DNA of 64,000 bases. Source: Cyclobacteriaceae bacterium. GTDB taxonomy: Bacteria; Bacteroidota; Bacteroidia; Cytophagales; Cyclobacteriaceae. Numbering within the stretch: position 1 is the stretch's first letter; the number at the start of each line of letters is the position of its first letter. Where the stretch lies: contig JAHBUB010000007.1 of NCBI GenBank assembly GCA_019638285.1, positions 62,001 through 126,000 of the forward strand, in the 5' to 3' direction. Below, one piece after another: positions 1 to 9,600 of the stretch. The notes under the pieces were generated by a model. That model searched no databases, was not told the origin of the DNA, and saw only the letters and a program-made list of their open reading frames with translations. The position numbers and the translations under genes were made by a program.

Positions 1-711
1 GCTGTTCCCTCCTACTCAACATGTCTATCGAAATCTGAACCAAAGAAATACAGAGTTGCCTTTCTAAATGAGGCTATGCAATCAGAGGCATTACAACCTG
101 CTATTAAAAATGCATTACAAAACAAAGTTGATCAATTGACCTCGGCCGGACACATTGTGGAGGGCATCAACTTCCCATTGCTGGAATATGCATTGCCTAC
201 TTATTACATTTTGGCAACAGCCGAGGCCAGTTCAAACTTGTCCAGATATGATGGCGTACGATTTGGATATCGAAGCGGCAATACAGAAGACCTGGAGTCG
301 CTGTACAAAAAAACAAGAGCAGAAGGGTTTGGAAAAGAAGTACAACGAAGAATACTATTGGGGACTTTTGTTTTAAGTGCAAGCTATTATGACGCGTACT
401 ATATCAAGGCACAAAAAGTACGCAATCTGATAAGAAAAAAAACCAAAGAAATTTTTGAGCAGTATGATTTCATCATTATGCCCACAACACCCACTACGGC
501 ATTCAAGCTTTGGGAAAATTCAGGAGATCCTATCGCCATGTATCTTGCAGACTTATTTTCGGTACATGCCAATGTAGCCGGTGTTCCAGCATTATCTGTG
601 CCTTGTGGTACAGATGAGGAGGGGCTCCCCATTGGGCTTCAAATAGTGGCAAATGACTTCGATGAGACCAGACTTTTTCAATTCTCGAAAGTTTTGATGA
701 ACTTCGTCTAA
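1..711 (+). CDS. gatA: Asp-tRNA(Asn)/Glu-tRNA(Gln) amidotransferase subunit A, C-terminal part
   Basis: This is the 3' end of a gene that begins before the window. The frame is open from base 1, so the first ATG at 76 is internal, and about 236 residues are visible. GatA is the amidase subunit of GatCAB, which releases ammonia from glutamine to convert misacylated Glu-tRNA(Gln) or Asp-tRNA(Asn). The visible part matches the GatA C-terminal half: a YDGVRFG segment, the QRRILLGTFVLS-YYDAYY helix, the IIMPTTPTTAF strand, and the GVPALSVPCG and GLPIGLQI stretches before a normal end. The Ser-cis-Ser-Lys catalytic residues lie upstream, outside the window. A different amidase-signature enzyme is possible but less likely, because these C-terminal motifs are typical of GatA. 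Confidence 0.9.
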   Translation, partial: AVPSYSTCLSKSEPKKYRVAFLNEAMQSEALQPAIKNALQNKVDQLTSAGHIVEGINFPLLEYALPTYYILATAEASSNLSRYDGVRFGYRSGNTEDLESLYKKTRAEGFGKEVQRRILLGTFVLSASYYDAYYIKAQKVRNLIRKKTKEIFEQYDFIIMPTTPTTAFKLWENSGDPIAMYLADLFSVHANVAGVPALSVPCGTDEEGLPIGLQIVANDFDETRLFQFSKVLMNFV

Positions 712-747
712 TGTTCCGGCTAAGAGTAGATTATAAATAGTAAATCT

Positions 748-2190
748 GTGAAAATACTTTTTTCTTTTGTGCTGACCATTATCCTTTCTCAGCACACTTT
801 TGCTCAGGACATCAACCTGGACTCACTGCTTTCGACAGAGCTGGAGGCTGCGCTATTCCTTGACTCCATTGAGATTGAAGTAGGTTTGATTGATATCATT
901 GACCCCCTTTTTATTCCCGCCAGTGAATCTCCAGAATTAATTGCAGATCGCTTAAGCTGCATTCAGGGAGACATCAGATTGAAATACAATGATCGCATTC
1001 ACGCCTTCATCAATTACTTCACCATTAAAGATCGAGACTACACCCGCATGGTGCTAAGTAGAAAGGACTTATACTTCCCCCTCTTTGAAAAATACCTGGC
1101 CAAGTATGGCCTGCCTGATGAATTGAAATACCTGGCCATTGTAGAATCAGGGCTCAACCCACGTGCTGTATCACGTGCGCGGGCCGTTGGCTTATGGCAA
1201 TTTATGTCGGCTACCGGCAGGCATTTTGGATTGCATCACGATTGGTACGTGGATGACAGGATGGATCCTGAAAAATCAACCGAGGCGGCATGTAAATACC
1301 TCAGTGAACTTTATGGTATGTTCAACGACTGGGAACTTGCCTTGGCGGCTTATAATTCAGGACCTGGTAATGTTAGAAAAGCCATTCGAAGATCGGGGTA
1401 CAAAAAGGATTTTTGGGAAATATTCCAATACCTACCCAGAGAAACACGCTCCTATTTGCCGCAGTTTATTGCCATTATGTACACACTTAATTATTCAGAT
1501 AAACACAATCTATTTGAAACACCAGAGCAGCCCCTTGTGGCGTTTGACACGCTATCTGTAAATCAATTTCTGCATTTTGAGACCTTTGCTAACCTCACAG
1601 GTGCAAAGATGGAGGACATGCTTAAGCTCAATCCTTCGGTGTTGAGAAAAGCCATCCCAGAAACTGGAAGACAATATATTATACGAGTTCCACTTACAGC
1701 AAAAGAAAATCTCATGATGCACCGGATTTCAATTCTTGACTCTGCCTCCCGCGTAGGGAAGGAAGAGCTGGAGGCGCTTGCGAAAAATACTTTGGGCAGC
1801 ACTTATGGCAGAGAGTTGGTCAGCTATCGAGTGCGGTCTGGTGATGTCTTAGGAAAAATCGCTGAGCGTCACCGCGTTCGAGTAGATGATATAAAAAATT
1901 GGAACAACCTTAGTAGCAATACAATTAGAATCGGGCAGCCATTGAAAATCTGGGTATTACCCTCAAGTGACGACTACACACCCTCTGTTGCAGCGAGCCC
2001 TCAGCAGGTTGGACCAAAAGTCAATGCGATGATCCTTCCTCCCGATGCGAAAATTTACACAGTTCAGCCTGGCGACACACTTTGGGATATTTCAAGAAAA
2101 TTCGAAGGTCTCACAATAGAAAAAATCAAAACTTTAAATAATCTCAAATCAACTCAATTGAAACCTGGCCAAAAACTTATTGTTGGCTAA
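748..2190 (+). CDS. Membrane-associated or periplasmic lytic transglycosylase with SLT and two LysM domains (MltD-like)
   Basis: The 480-residue protein starts with a signal peptide ending near HTFAQ (residues 1-20). An SLT-type lysozyme-like domain spans about 110-240: the catalytic glutamate is E133 in VESGLNP, followed by AVGLWQFM and AAYNSGPGNV. Two LysM peptidoglycan-binding modules follow, at about 358-402 (YRVRSGDVLGKIA) and 435-480 (YTVQPGDTLWDIS). This is the MltD layout, and the family cleaves the MurNAc-GlcNAc bond to leave 1,6-anhydro ends. There is no lipobox, unlike E. coli MltD, so it is probably soluble in the periplasm or bound to the wall through LysM. It lies 36 bases after gatA. 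Confidence 0.88.
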   Translation: MKILFSFVLTIILSQHTFAQDINLDSLLSTELEAALFLDSIEIEVGLIDIIDPLFIPASESPELIADRLSCIQGDIRLKYNDRIHAFINYFTIKDRDYTRMVLSRKDLYFPLFEKYLAKYGLPDELKYLAIVESGLNPRAVSRARAVGLWQFMSATGRHFGLHHDWYVDDRMDPEKSTEAACKYLSELYGMFNDWELALAAYNSGPGNVRKAIRRSGYKKDFWEIFQYLPRETRSYLPQFIAIMYTLNYSDKHNLFETPEQPLVAFDTLSVNQFLHFETFANLTGAKMEDMLKLNPSVLRKAIPETGRQYIIRVPLTAKENLMMHRISILDSASRVGKEELEALAKNTLGSTYGRELVSYRVRSGDVLGKIAERHRVRVDDIKNWNNLSSNTIRIGQPLKIWVLPSSDDYTPSVAASPQQVGPKVNAMILPPDAKIYTVQPGDTLWDISRKFEGLTIEKIKTLNNLKSTQLKPGQKLIVG

Positions 2191-2324
2191 ACACGTTGAA
2201 ATTGAACAAGGTGAGTTTACCATCCTGTTCGGATGTCATTCCTGACATTTGAAAGGATATCATTCGGTCAAGAAAATTGTGACTTTTGAAAGATTGAGAA
2301 TTAGAACTATATAAAAATAGGTTC

Positions 2325-3404
2325 ATGAAGAAGGTATTGTTTAGCGGGTTCATTGTTTTTCTATTCTGGTCTTGCGGAGATAATAAGTCAAGTCTACCAC
2401 CTGCCTCTGGTATCAGCGGTGATATGTACTTGGTAATGGACTCTACACAATGGAAAGGTCCATTAGGGGCTACCCTGGATTCTCTATTTCAAATGGAGAT
2501 GGTTGGCCTCCCTAGGCCCGAACCAATATTTCATATGAGATGGATCGACCCCCGCAAGTTGAATTTCGTTCTTAAGCAAAGACGTAACCTGATTTTTGCC
2601 GTTACTCTAGATAATCGATCTGCAGGCGCAAATATCCTTAAGAGCTACTTTACTCCGGAATCCTTACAGAAAATAAAAACAGATACCAGTACTTATGTGC
2701 TTACCATGCCCGATGTATACGCGAAGGGGCAAGAGGTTATGTATTTATTTGGGAATACGGAAAAAGAATTAATTCATAATATTAAAACCAAAGGACATCA
2801 TCTAATTGAATTTTTTAATCGAAAGGAAAAAGACCGCCTCAGTGTCTCATTGTATAAATCAGGGCAAATAACCGGAGTAAGCGATTGGCTTCAGAAAAAT
2901 AGAGATTGCGATATTAAGATCCCTTTTGGGTATAAACTTGTTATTAACAATGGCGAATTTTTGTGGATGCGGCAAATTAATGTTGCCGATGATAAAGACA
3001 TATTTATTGCATCTACACCATATATTTCACAAGATCAATTTCAGAAAGAAAACATTATCGCCCTAAGGAATGAATTTTGTAAAAAATATTTATTCGAGGA
3101 TCCTGAAGTAATTGATTCCTATCTCATTACTGAAACAACTGTTCCATTCATTCCGGTAACAACCAGAGAGGTAAGCCTGGCCGGTGGCTATGCTGTTGAA
3201 ATACGAGGGTTGTGGCGTGCAAACAATTTTTCAATGGGAGGTCCATTTGTCGGGTATGCCCTGGTAGACGAACAAAAGGGAAGGCTTTACTATATAGAGG
3301 GGTTTACTTTTAGTCCCAGTAAAGATCAACGTGAAATTATGCGTGAATTGGAAACTATCCTGGGAACTTTTCGAACCAGTAAGTCTATAGAAGCGCATAA
3401 ATAA
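2325..3404 (+). CDS. DUF4837 family lipoprotein
   Basis: The 359-residue protein begins with a lipoprotein signal (MKKVLFSG...FWSCGDN) whose lipobox cysteine is C17, so it is probably anchored on the periplasmic side of a membrane. The rest is soluble and matches the Bacteroidota family DUF4837 by its opening (GDMYLVMDSTQWKGPLG), the RRNLIFAVTLDN segment and the C-terminal GLWRANNFSMGGPFVGY block. No enzymatic motif is visible and the function is unknown. It follows the lytic transglycosylase by 134 bases. A perfect inverted repeat overlaps its stop codon. Confidence 0.85.
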   Translation: MKKVLFSGFIVFLFWSCGDNKSSLPPASGISGDMYLVMDSTQWKGPLGATLDSLFQMEMVGLPRPEPIFHMRWIDPRKLNFVLKQRRNLIFAVTLDNRSAGANILKSYFTPESLQKIKTDTSTYVLTMPDVYAKGQEVMYLFGNTEKELIHNIKTKGHHLIEFFNRKEKDRLSVSLYKSGQITGVSDWLQKNRDCDIKIPFGYKLVINNGEFLWMRQINVADDKDIFIASTPYISQDQFQKENIIALRNEFCKKYLFEDPEVIDSYLITETTVPFIPVTTREVSLAGGYAVEIRGLWRANNFSMGGPFVGYALVDEQKGRLYYIEGFTFSPSKDQREIMRELETILGTFRTSKSIEAHK

Positions 3405-3416
3405 ACGCTTCTATAG
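3385..3416 (+). terminator. Perfect 11-bp inverted repeat spanning the DUF4837 stop codon
   Basis: CTATAGAAGCG at 3385-3395 is repeated in inverted form as CGCTTCTATAG at 3406-3416 with a 10-base A/T-rich loop. The TAA stop of the DUF4837 gene (3402-3404) lies in the loop. The stem could end transcription before the 360-base gap to the malic enzyme gene, but no T-run follows it, so an mRNA-stabilising hairpin or a protein site is equally possible. Confidence 0.45.
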
Positions 3417-3763
3417 CGATCGGGAAGGGACAGTTTGATTCACCCTTTTGGAAAAAACATTGTTCAAATCTATTTATTGCCACTGTACCCCCTGCTAAAA
3501 TCCGGACTACGCTACACATAATCCTGTTGCAAAGCTGACGAATGTAAATCCATCTCATATTTGGTAAGGCACCACATCTATTGGATATTTTAATTGCCAC
3601 ATCATAATGCTTCAATCATCATCCTGATAGAAACATCATGAGTTTAACTTTAACAAGATATTGTAAAACAGCAATTTCGTTAGCCCTCTAGGCAAAATAT
3701 CTATTTCTAATGCATATTCTGCGTTAAAATCGTAAATTTCAGATTCTTCTGAAATGACCCATT
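3417..3763. other. Intergenic region upstream of the malic enzyme gene
   Basis: This stretch of about 350 bases has no convincing gene. The open frame on the minus strand at 3385-3615 has no family resemblance and overlaps the hairpin. The last 100 bases are AT-rich and probably contain the malic enzyme promoter. A sequence close to the Bacteroidota -7 element (TAAATTTC, about 3733-3740) is present, but I see no well-placed TTTG -33 element. Confidence 0.5.
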
Positions 3764-6043
3764 ATGTCGATTAATATAAGAAAACAGGACGCGTTGAATT
3801 ATCACACGCAAGGCCAACCTGGTAAAATTGAGGTAATACCTACCAAAGCTTTGAGTTCACAGTTAGACTTGGCATTGGCTTACTCCCCAGGAGTTGCTGA
3901 ACCTTGTAAGGAGATTGCTGAGAATAAAGAAAATGTCTACAAGTATACTGCAAAAGGAAATTTGGTAGCTGTAATAACCAATGGAACGGCAGTGTTGGGT
4001 TTGGGCAACATCGGCCCTGAGGCGTCTAAACCAGTAATGGAAGGCAAGGGGGTGTTGTTTAAAAAGTTTGCCGGTATCGATGTCTTTGATATTGAAATTA
4101 ATGAAGAGGATCCTGATGAGTTTATTAAAATTGTAAAATCACTTGAGCCTACTTTTGGTGGCATCAATCTGGAAGATATCAAATCACCCGAATGTTTTAA
4201 AATCGAAAAGCAGTTACGTGAAAAGATGAACATTCCGATCATGCATGATGATCAACATGGCACCGCAATTATCTCCTCCGCTGCCTTGCTAAATGCATTG
4301 GTCCTTGTAGATAAAAAAATTGAAAATATTGTCCTCGTTGTAAATGGTGCCGGTGCAGCTGCCATTTCTTGCTCTCGTCTATATCTATCATTAGGACTCA
4401 AAAAGGAGAACCTAATCATGTGTGATAGTAAAGGCGTTATTACTAAGGATCGAAAAAATCTTGATCCTATAAAAGGAGAATTCGCCACTTCGAGGAAAGT
4501 AACCACATTGCAGGAAGCGCTAAAGGGAGCGGATGCGTTCGTTGGTTTGTCAATAGCAGACATTCTCAAGGAAGATGACGTCCTCTCGATGGCCAAAGAC
4601 CCGATTGTTTTCGCGCTGGCCAACCCTAACCCTGAAATAGCATATGAGACCGCCAAACTAGTAAGGCCAGATTTGATCATGGGAACAGGAAGGTCTGACC
4701 ATCCGAATCAAATCAATAATGTATTGGGTTTTCCTTATATTTTCAGAGGAGCTTTAGATGTCCGGGCAACGGAAATCAATGAAGCTATGAAGCTGGCCGC
4801 TGTACATGCGTTGGCAAATCTTGCTAAGGAGTCAGTTCCTGATATGGTTACCCGAGCATACGGCAATTCCATCATTGAGTTTGGCCGCGAGTATCTGATT
4901 CCTAAACCATTAGACACCAGGCTCATCACTACTATTTCTCCTGCTGTAGCCAAAGCTGCCATGGACTCCGGTGTTGCCAAACACCATATAGAAGACTGGG
5001 AAAAATACAATGAAGAGCTTTTGAATAGAATTGGCATTGACCAGAAATTGATGTCAAGAGTAATTACCCGCGCTAAGAAAAATCCAAAACGAGTTGTCTT
5101 TACTGAAGCCAATCATCATAAAATACTTAAGGCTGCGCAAATTCTTAAAGATGAAGGCATAGCAATCCCCATCTTACTGGGCAACATTGAAGAAATCAAT
5201 GGCCTCATTAAAGAACATAAACTAGAACTACAGGGTTGTCCTATTATTTCTCCTTATGAAGAAACTGACAACATTAATAAATACGCAGAAGAACTTTATT
5301 TAAAGAGACAAAGAAAGGGCTTCACACTGAAAGACTGCAAAAGATCCCTTCTTGATCGCAACTACTATGCTGCCATGATGGTGGAACATGGAGATGCGGA
5401 CGCAGTTGTATCGGGCCTCACTAAAGATTATCCAAAAACTATCTTACCGGCATTGCATGTGATAGGTACTGCCCCACACGTAAAACGTGTAGCCGGCATG
5501 TATATCATTATGAACAAAAAGGGTACTTTCTTTTTCTCAGATTGTACAGTAAACGTGGACCCCACCACAGAAGAGCTAGTAGATATTATAGGAATAACAC
5601 GGTTGGGTGTTCAATTTTTTGATATCAAACCGCAGATGGCAATGTTGTCTTACTCTAACTTTGGGAGCAGTAAAGGAATAATTCCTGATAAAATGCGCGA
5701 GGCTACACAAATTGCAAAAAGAAAATATCCTGATCTGGTAATAGACGGTGACATTCAAGCCAACATTGCCTTGAATACCGAATTGCAAAAGGAAATGTAT
5801 CCTTTTAGCCGGCTGGCTAATGAAGGTACCAATACTTTAATCTTCCCTAACCTGGCATCCGCAAATATTGCGTACAAATTGCTAATTGAATTGGGGGGCG
5901 CTGAAGCAATAGGACCCATTTTATTAGGAATGAATAAACCCGTTCATATTCTTCAATTGGGGAGTACAATTCGTGATATCGTAAATATGGCTTCTATCGC
6001 TGTGGTGGATGCGATTTTAAGGGAACAAAAGGAACGTGTCTAA
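3764..6043 (+). CDS. maeB: NADP-dependent malic enzyme, malic enzyme-phosphotransacetylase two-domain type
   Basis: The 759-residue protein has a malic enzyme part (about 1-425) fused to a phosphate acetyl/butyryltransferase-like part (about 430-759), the usual MaeB arrangement. Malic enzyme oxidatively decarboxylates malate to pyruvate with reduction of NADP+. Visible signatures are AYSPGVAEPC near the N-terminus, HDDQHGTA for metal and substrate binding, and the dinucleotide-binding NGAGAAAISC at about 194-203. The C-terminal part shows typical PTA-domain stretches (DGDIQANIAL, LIFPNLASANIAYKL). In characterised MaeB proteins this part is regulatory, responding to acetyl-CoA, rather than catalytic. 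It appears to be transcribed alone, or with ruvA 56 bases downstream. Confidence 0.95.
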   Translation: MSINIRKQDALNYHTQGQPGKIEVIPTKALSSQLDLALAYSPGVAEPCKEIAENKENVYKYTAKGNLVAVITNGTAVLGLGNIGPEASKPVMEGKGVLFKKFAGIDVFDIEINEEDPDEFIKIVKSLEPTFGGINLEDIKSPECFKIEKQLREKMNIPIMHDDQHGTAIISSAALLNALVLVDKKIENIVLVVNGAGAAAISCSRLYLSLGLKKENLIMCDSKGVITKDRKNLDPIKGEFATSRKVTTLQEALKGADAFVGLSIADILKEDDVLSMAKDPIVFALANPNPEIAYETAKLVRPDLIMGTGRSDHPNQINNVLGFPYIFRGALDVRATEINEAMKLAAVHALANLAKESVPDMVTRAYGNSIIEFGREYLIPKPLDTRLITTISPAVAKAAMDSGVAKHHIEDWEKYNEELLNRIGIDQKLMSRVITRAKKNPKRVVFTEANHHKILKAAQILKDEGIAIPILLGNIEEINGLIKEHKLELQGCPIISPYEETDNINKYAEELYLKRQRKGFTLKDCKRSLLDRNYYAAMMVEHGDADAVVSGLTKDYPKTILPALHVIGTAPHVKRVAGMYIIMNKKGTFFFSDCTVNVDPTTEELVDIIGITRLGVQFFDIKPQMAMLSYSNFGSSKGIIPDKMREATQIAKRKYPDLVIDGDIQANIALNTELQKEMYPFSRLANEGTNTLIFPNLASANIAYKLLIELGGAEAIGPILLGMNKPVHILQLGSTIRDIVNMASIAVVDAILREQKERV

Positions 6044-6099
6044 TCACACAACAAATCACCTGTTTTTTTTAGCTTAGTGGGTTATACTTTTTTTTAAAT

Positions 6100-6690
6100 A
6101 TGATTGTCTTCTTAAAAGGGAAGCTAGTCCATAAAGAACCAACCTTCGTCATCATTGAGGTAAACGGTATTGGATATAAGGTGTCTATATCCTTGAATAC
6201 TTTTTCCGAAATTAAGGACAAGGAAAACATCCAATTATCCACCTATTTGCAGGTGCGGGAAGATGCACACATACTTTATGGTTTTAGTAACATGGCAGAA
6301 AAAGCAATGTTTCAAAATCTGATAGGTGTAAACGGAATAGGACCCGGTACAGCCATGGTGATATTATCCTATCTTCCTCCCAATGAGCTACAGCAAGCCA
6401 TTATAGGCGAAGACGTGGGCGCTTTGCAGGCGGTAAAAGGGATAGGTGGAAAAACAGCCCAACGGATTATCCTGGAACTAAAGGATAAATTAAGAAAAGA
6501 TCCCATCGGGGAGACTGGTGGAATAGCCAGAATAAGACACAATACGATGCGAAATGAGGCGTTAACAGCGTTGATGACGCTGGGGATTGGGAAGGTGGCT
6601 GCCGAAAAGAGCATCGATACTGTCCTGAAAAAATCAGGAAATACAGTTAGTTTAGAAGAGCTTGTGAAGTTGGCATTAAAAAACGCCTAA
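6100..6690 (+). CDS. ruvA: Holliday junction branch migration protein RuvA
   Basis: The 196-residue length is normal for RuvA. The N-terminal OB-fold opens with MIVFLKGKLV and continues to YLQVREDAHILYGF. Two helix-hairpin-helix motifs follow (LIGVNGIGPGTAM and LQAVKGIGGKTAQRIILELKD), and the short C-terminal domain III contacts RuvB. RuvA binds four-way junctions as a tetramer and loads the RuvB motor; ruvB is not in this window. Only 7 bases separate it from sprA, so the two are probably co-transcribed, an order often seen in Bacteroidota. Confidence 0.96.
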   Translation: MIVFLKGKLVHKEPTFVIIEVNGIGYKVSISLNTFSEIKDKENIQLSTYLQVREDAHILYGFSNMAEKAMFQNLIGVNGIGPGTAMVILSYLPPNELQQAIIGEDVGALQAVKGIGGKTAQRIILELKDKLRKDPIGETGGIARIRHNTMRNEALTALMTLGIGKVAAEKSIDTVLKKSGNTVSLEELVKLALKNA

Positions 6691-6697
6691 AATACGA

Positions 6698-9600
6698 TTG
6701 ACCTTAACCAGACCAACAATTCACCTTATTCGAACGGTGGGCATACTAATAGTTTGCCTTCAGGCTTCCTATGTACAGGCCCAGAGGGCTGACACAACGG
6801 GTATCGTAAAAGTGGATACAATTCCCAAACATTCCATTAATCCTTATCGTCCGTCATTTAGGCCATCCGATAGATACGGAGACCCATTTTCAAATCGTAC
6901 CACCAACTCACCTTTATTCTTAAGCGACCCGAAGAGCTTCAATTTGGATGTGGAAATTGATACAGGTATGAACTATACCATCTATGAAAAGATTGGTAAC
7001 ATAAATTTCAGGCCCGTCTCTTCAATGAGTTTTAATGAATTCAACACACAACAAACCAAGCAGTTAAAAAAAGACTACTGGCAAGGTCGTAGTCGCGCAT
7101 TGGATGGCGAAAGCGCTGTAAGCAGCAGAAACATCATTCCAAAGATTTATGTGAGCCCAGTACTGGATAGAATTTTTGGTGGGAGTTATGTCGAGCTTAT
7201 TCCACGTGGTTTTGTCACTTTAGACTTTGGGGGATCATGGCAAAAAATAGAAAATCCAAATATCAACATTCGCCAACAGCGCAATGGTGGGTTTGAATTT
7301 GACCAACAAATCAATTTAAGCGTAGTGGGGAAAGTTGGGGAAAAATTGGCAATCACTACCAATTTCGACAACAACAATTCATTCGACTTTCAAAACAATA
7401 TGAAGGTAGAATACACAGGATTTAAAGAAGATGTGCTGAAGAAACTTGAGATAGGAAACGTAAGCTTACCCCTCAACAACAGCTTGATCACAGGCTCGCA
7501 AAACCTTTTTGGTGTAAAAGCACAGTTGCAGTTTGGAAAGCTCTTTGTGACATCACTGGCCACCACACAAAGGGGAAAGCAATCGACAATAGAAATACAA
7601 GGCGGCACAAGTGGTGCAGCACAAGGAAGGCCTTTTGAAATTGTGGCGTCCAGTTATGATGAAAATCGTCACTTTTTTCTAGGGCAATTTTTTCGTGACA
7701 ATTTCGAAAAATGGTTGAGTACACTACCCAATGTTACCTCCCGTGTTAATGTCACCCGGGTAGAAGTTTATCTTCTTAATCGATCCAATGATACACAAAC
7801 ACTAAGAAATGTAGTTGGTCTTATGGATATGGGTGAGTCTGATAAAATCTACAATAACTCAATCACTTCCCTCGTTGGTGCCAACTCACCTACAGACAAC
7901 AAGGCCAACGACTTGCTTACAAAGCTAAACGGAATTTCAGCCAACGCTGATCAAATCAACAGCGCGCTGCAAGGTTTGGGCTTAGAAAATGGAACTGATT
8001 TTGAGAAAATAACAAGTGCTCGAAAACTATCGCCTACAGAATTTACATTCAACAACCAGCTTGGTTACATCTCTCTACAAAGAAAATTACAGAATGACGA
8101 AGTCCTTGCTGTCGCATTTGAGTTTACTTATAATGGTCAAAAATACAAAGTGGGAGAACTCACCGAGGATTATTCAAACAAGCCAGAACAAGATGTAGTG
8201 TATTTAAAATTATTAAGGCCGCGTAAAATAAGCATTAAAGATCAGCAAGGCAGGGTGATCCCCACCTGGAACCTGATGATGAAAAACATCTACAATCTTA
8301 ATGTTACACAACTGGAGCAAGAAGGGTTTCAACTTCGGGTAATCTATAGAGACGACCGCACCGGTATTGACAATCCTCAACTACAAGACGGAGATATTTC
8401 ACGAACAAAGCAACTTATTGAGGTGCTGGGCCTCGACCGCCTGAATCCTTATAACGATCCACAACCCGATGGCAATTTTGACTTTGTAGATAAGCTCACT
8501 GTAAATCGGGAGACGGGACTCATTATTTTTCCATACCTCCATCCTTTCGATTCTGCATTGCGCGAATTGTTTGCCAAAGAAACAAATCCTGTTACACAGG
8601 ATTTTCTCAATCAAAAATATGCTTACAAAGAACTTTATAACACCACAAAAGCAGAGGCTGAGCTTGTTGCTACAAAAAATAAATTCTGGATAGTAGGATC
8701 ATTTAAAGCCGGGTCGGGTAAAGACATCATCATACAAGGTTTTAACATTGCTCAAGGATCGGTAAAGGTATATGCGGGGGGTACCCCATTGCAGGAGGGA
8801 ACCGATTATACTGTAGACTATACGTTTGGTAAGGTCACTATTCTCAATGAAGGTATACTCAGTTCCGGGAAAAATATTACCATCAACTATGAACAACAAG
8901 ATCCTTTTGCATTCCAAACGCGATCTCTCATAGGCACACGACTTGACTACAAGCTCAATGATGACATAAACATTGGCTCTACAGTTCTGTACTACAATGA
9001 GCGTCCCCTCATCTCCAGAAATTTAATTGGTACAGAGCCCGCGAGAAATTTGCAATATGGGGTGGATCTCAACCTAAGAAAAGATTCGCGGATCCTAACC
9101 AAAATGGTAGATGCGCTGCCCTTCTTACAAACCAAGGAGGCCTCGACCATTAATCTAAATGCAGAATTTGCACAACTACTACCAGGCACCTCTAACATTA
9201 TCGATGGTGATGGCACTTCTTTTATAGATGATTTTGAAAGTAGTGCAACCCCATACAGCCTTTTAAAGCCCACCGGATGGAAACTTTCCACGGTTCCCGT
9301 TACGCCCGATAATCGTTTTGATCCGTCAGGTGGGGCCATGAATGATGTGACCGCAGGATATAAGCGTGCAAAAATTGCATGGTATCAAATCGACAATCAG
9401 TTTTATACAGGAAGCAAAAGTCGTTTTAAGCCTTCAAACATTACAGAGGACGATTTGCAAAATCACTATGTAAGGTCCGTGTCACCACAGGAAATATTTC
9501 CAAATTTCGATCCGTTCATAGGCAATTTTAACGAAGAGATCTTTGATCTGGCATATTACCCTTCAGAACGCGGCCCCTACAATTATAATCCAGACCTAAA

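Noticed and set aside
3417-3615. Minus-strand frame of 76 codons after the DUF4837 gene
   Set aside because: No family resemblance, overlaps the hairpin and the DUF4837 stop region.
4252-4680. 142-codon minus-strand frame within the malic enzyme gene
   Set aside because: Shadow frame opposite a well-conserved coding region, low-complexity serine-rich translation.
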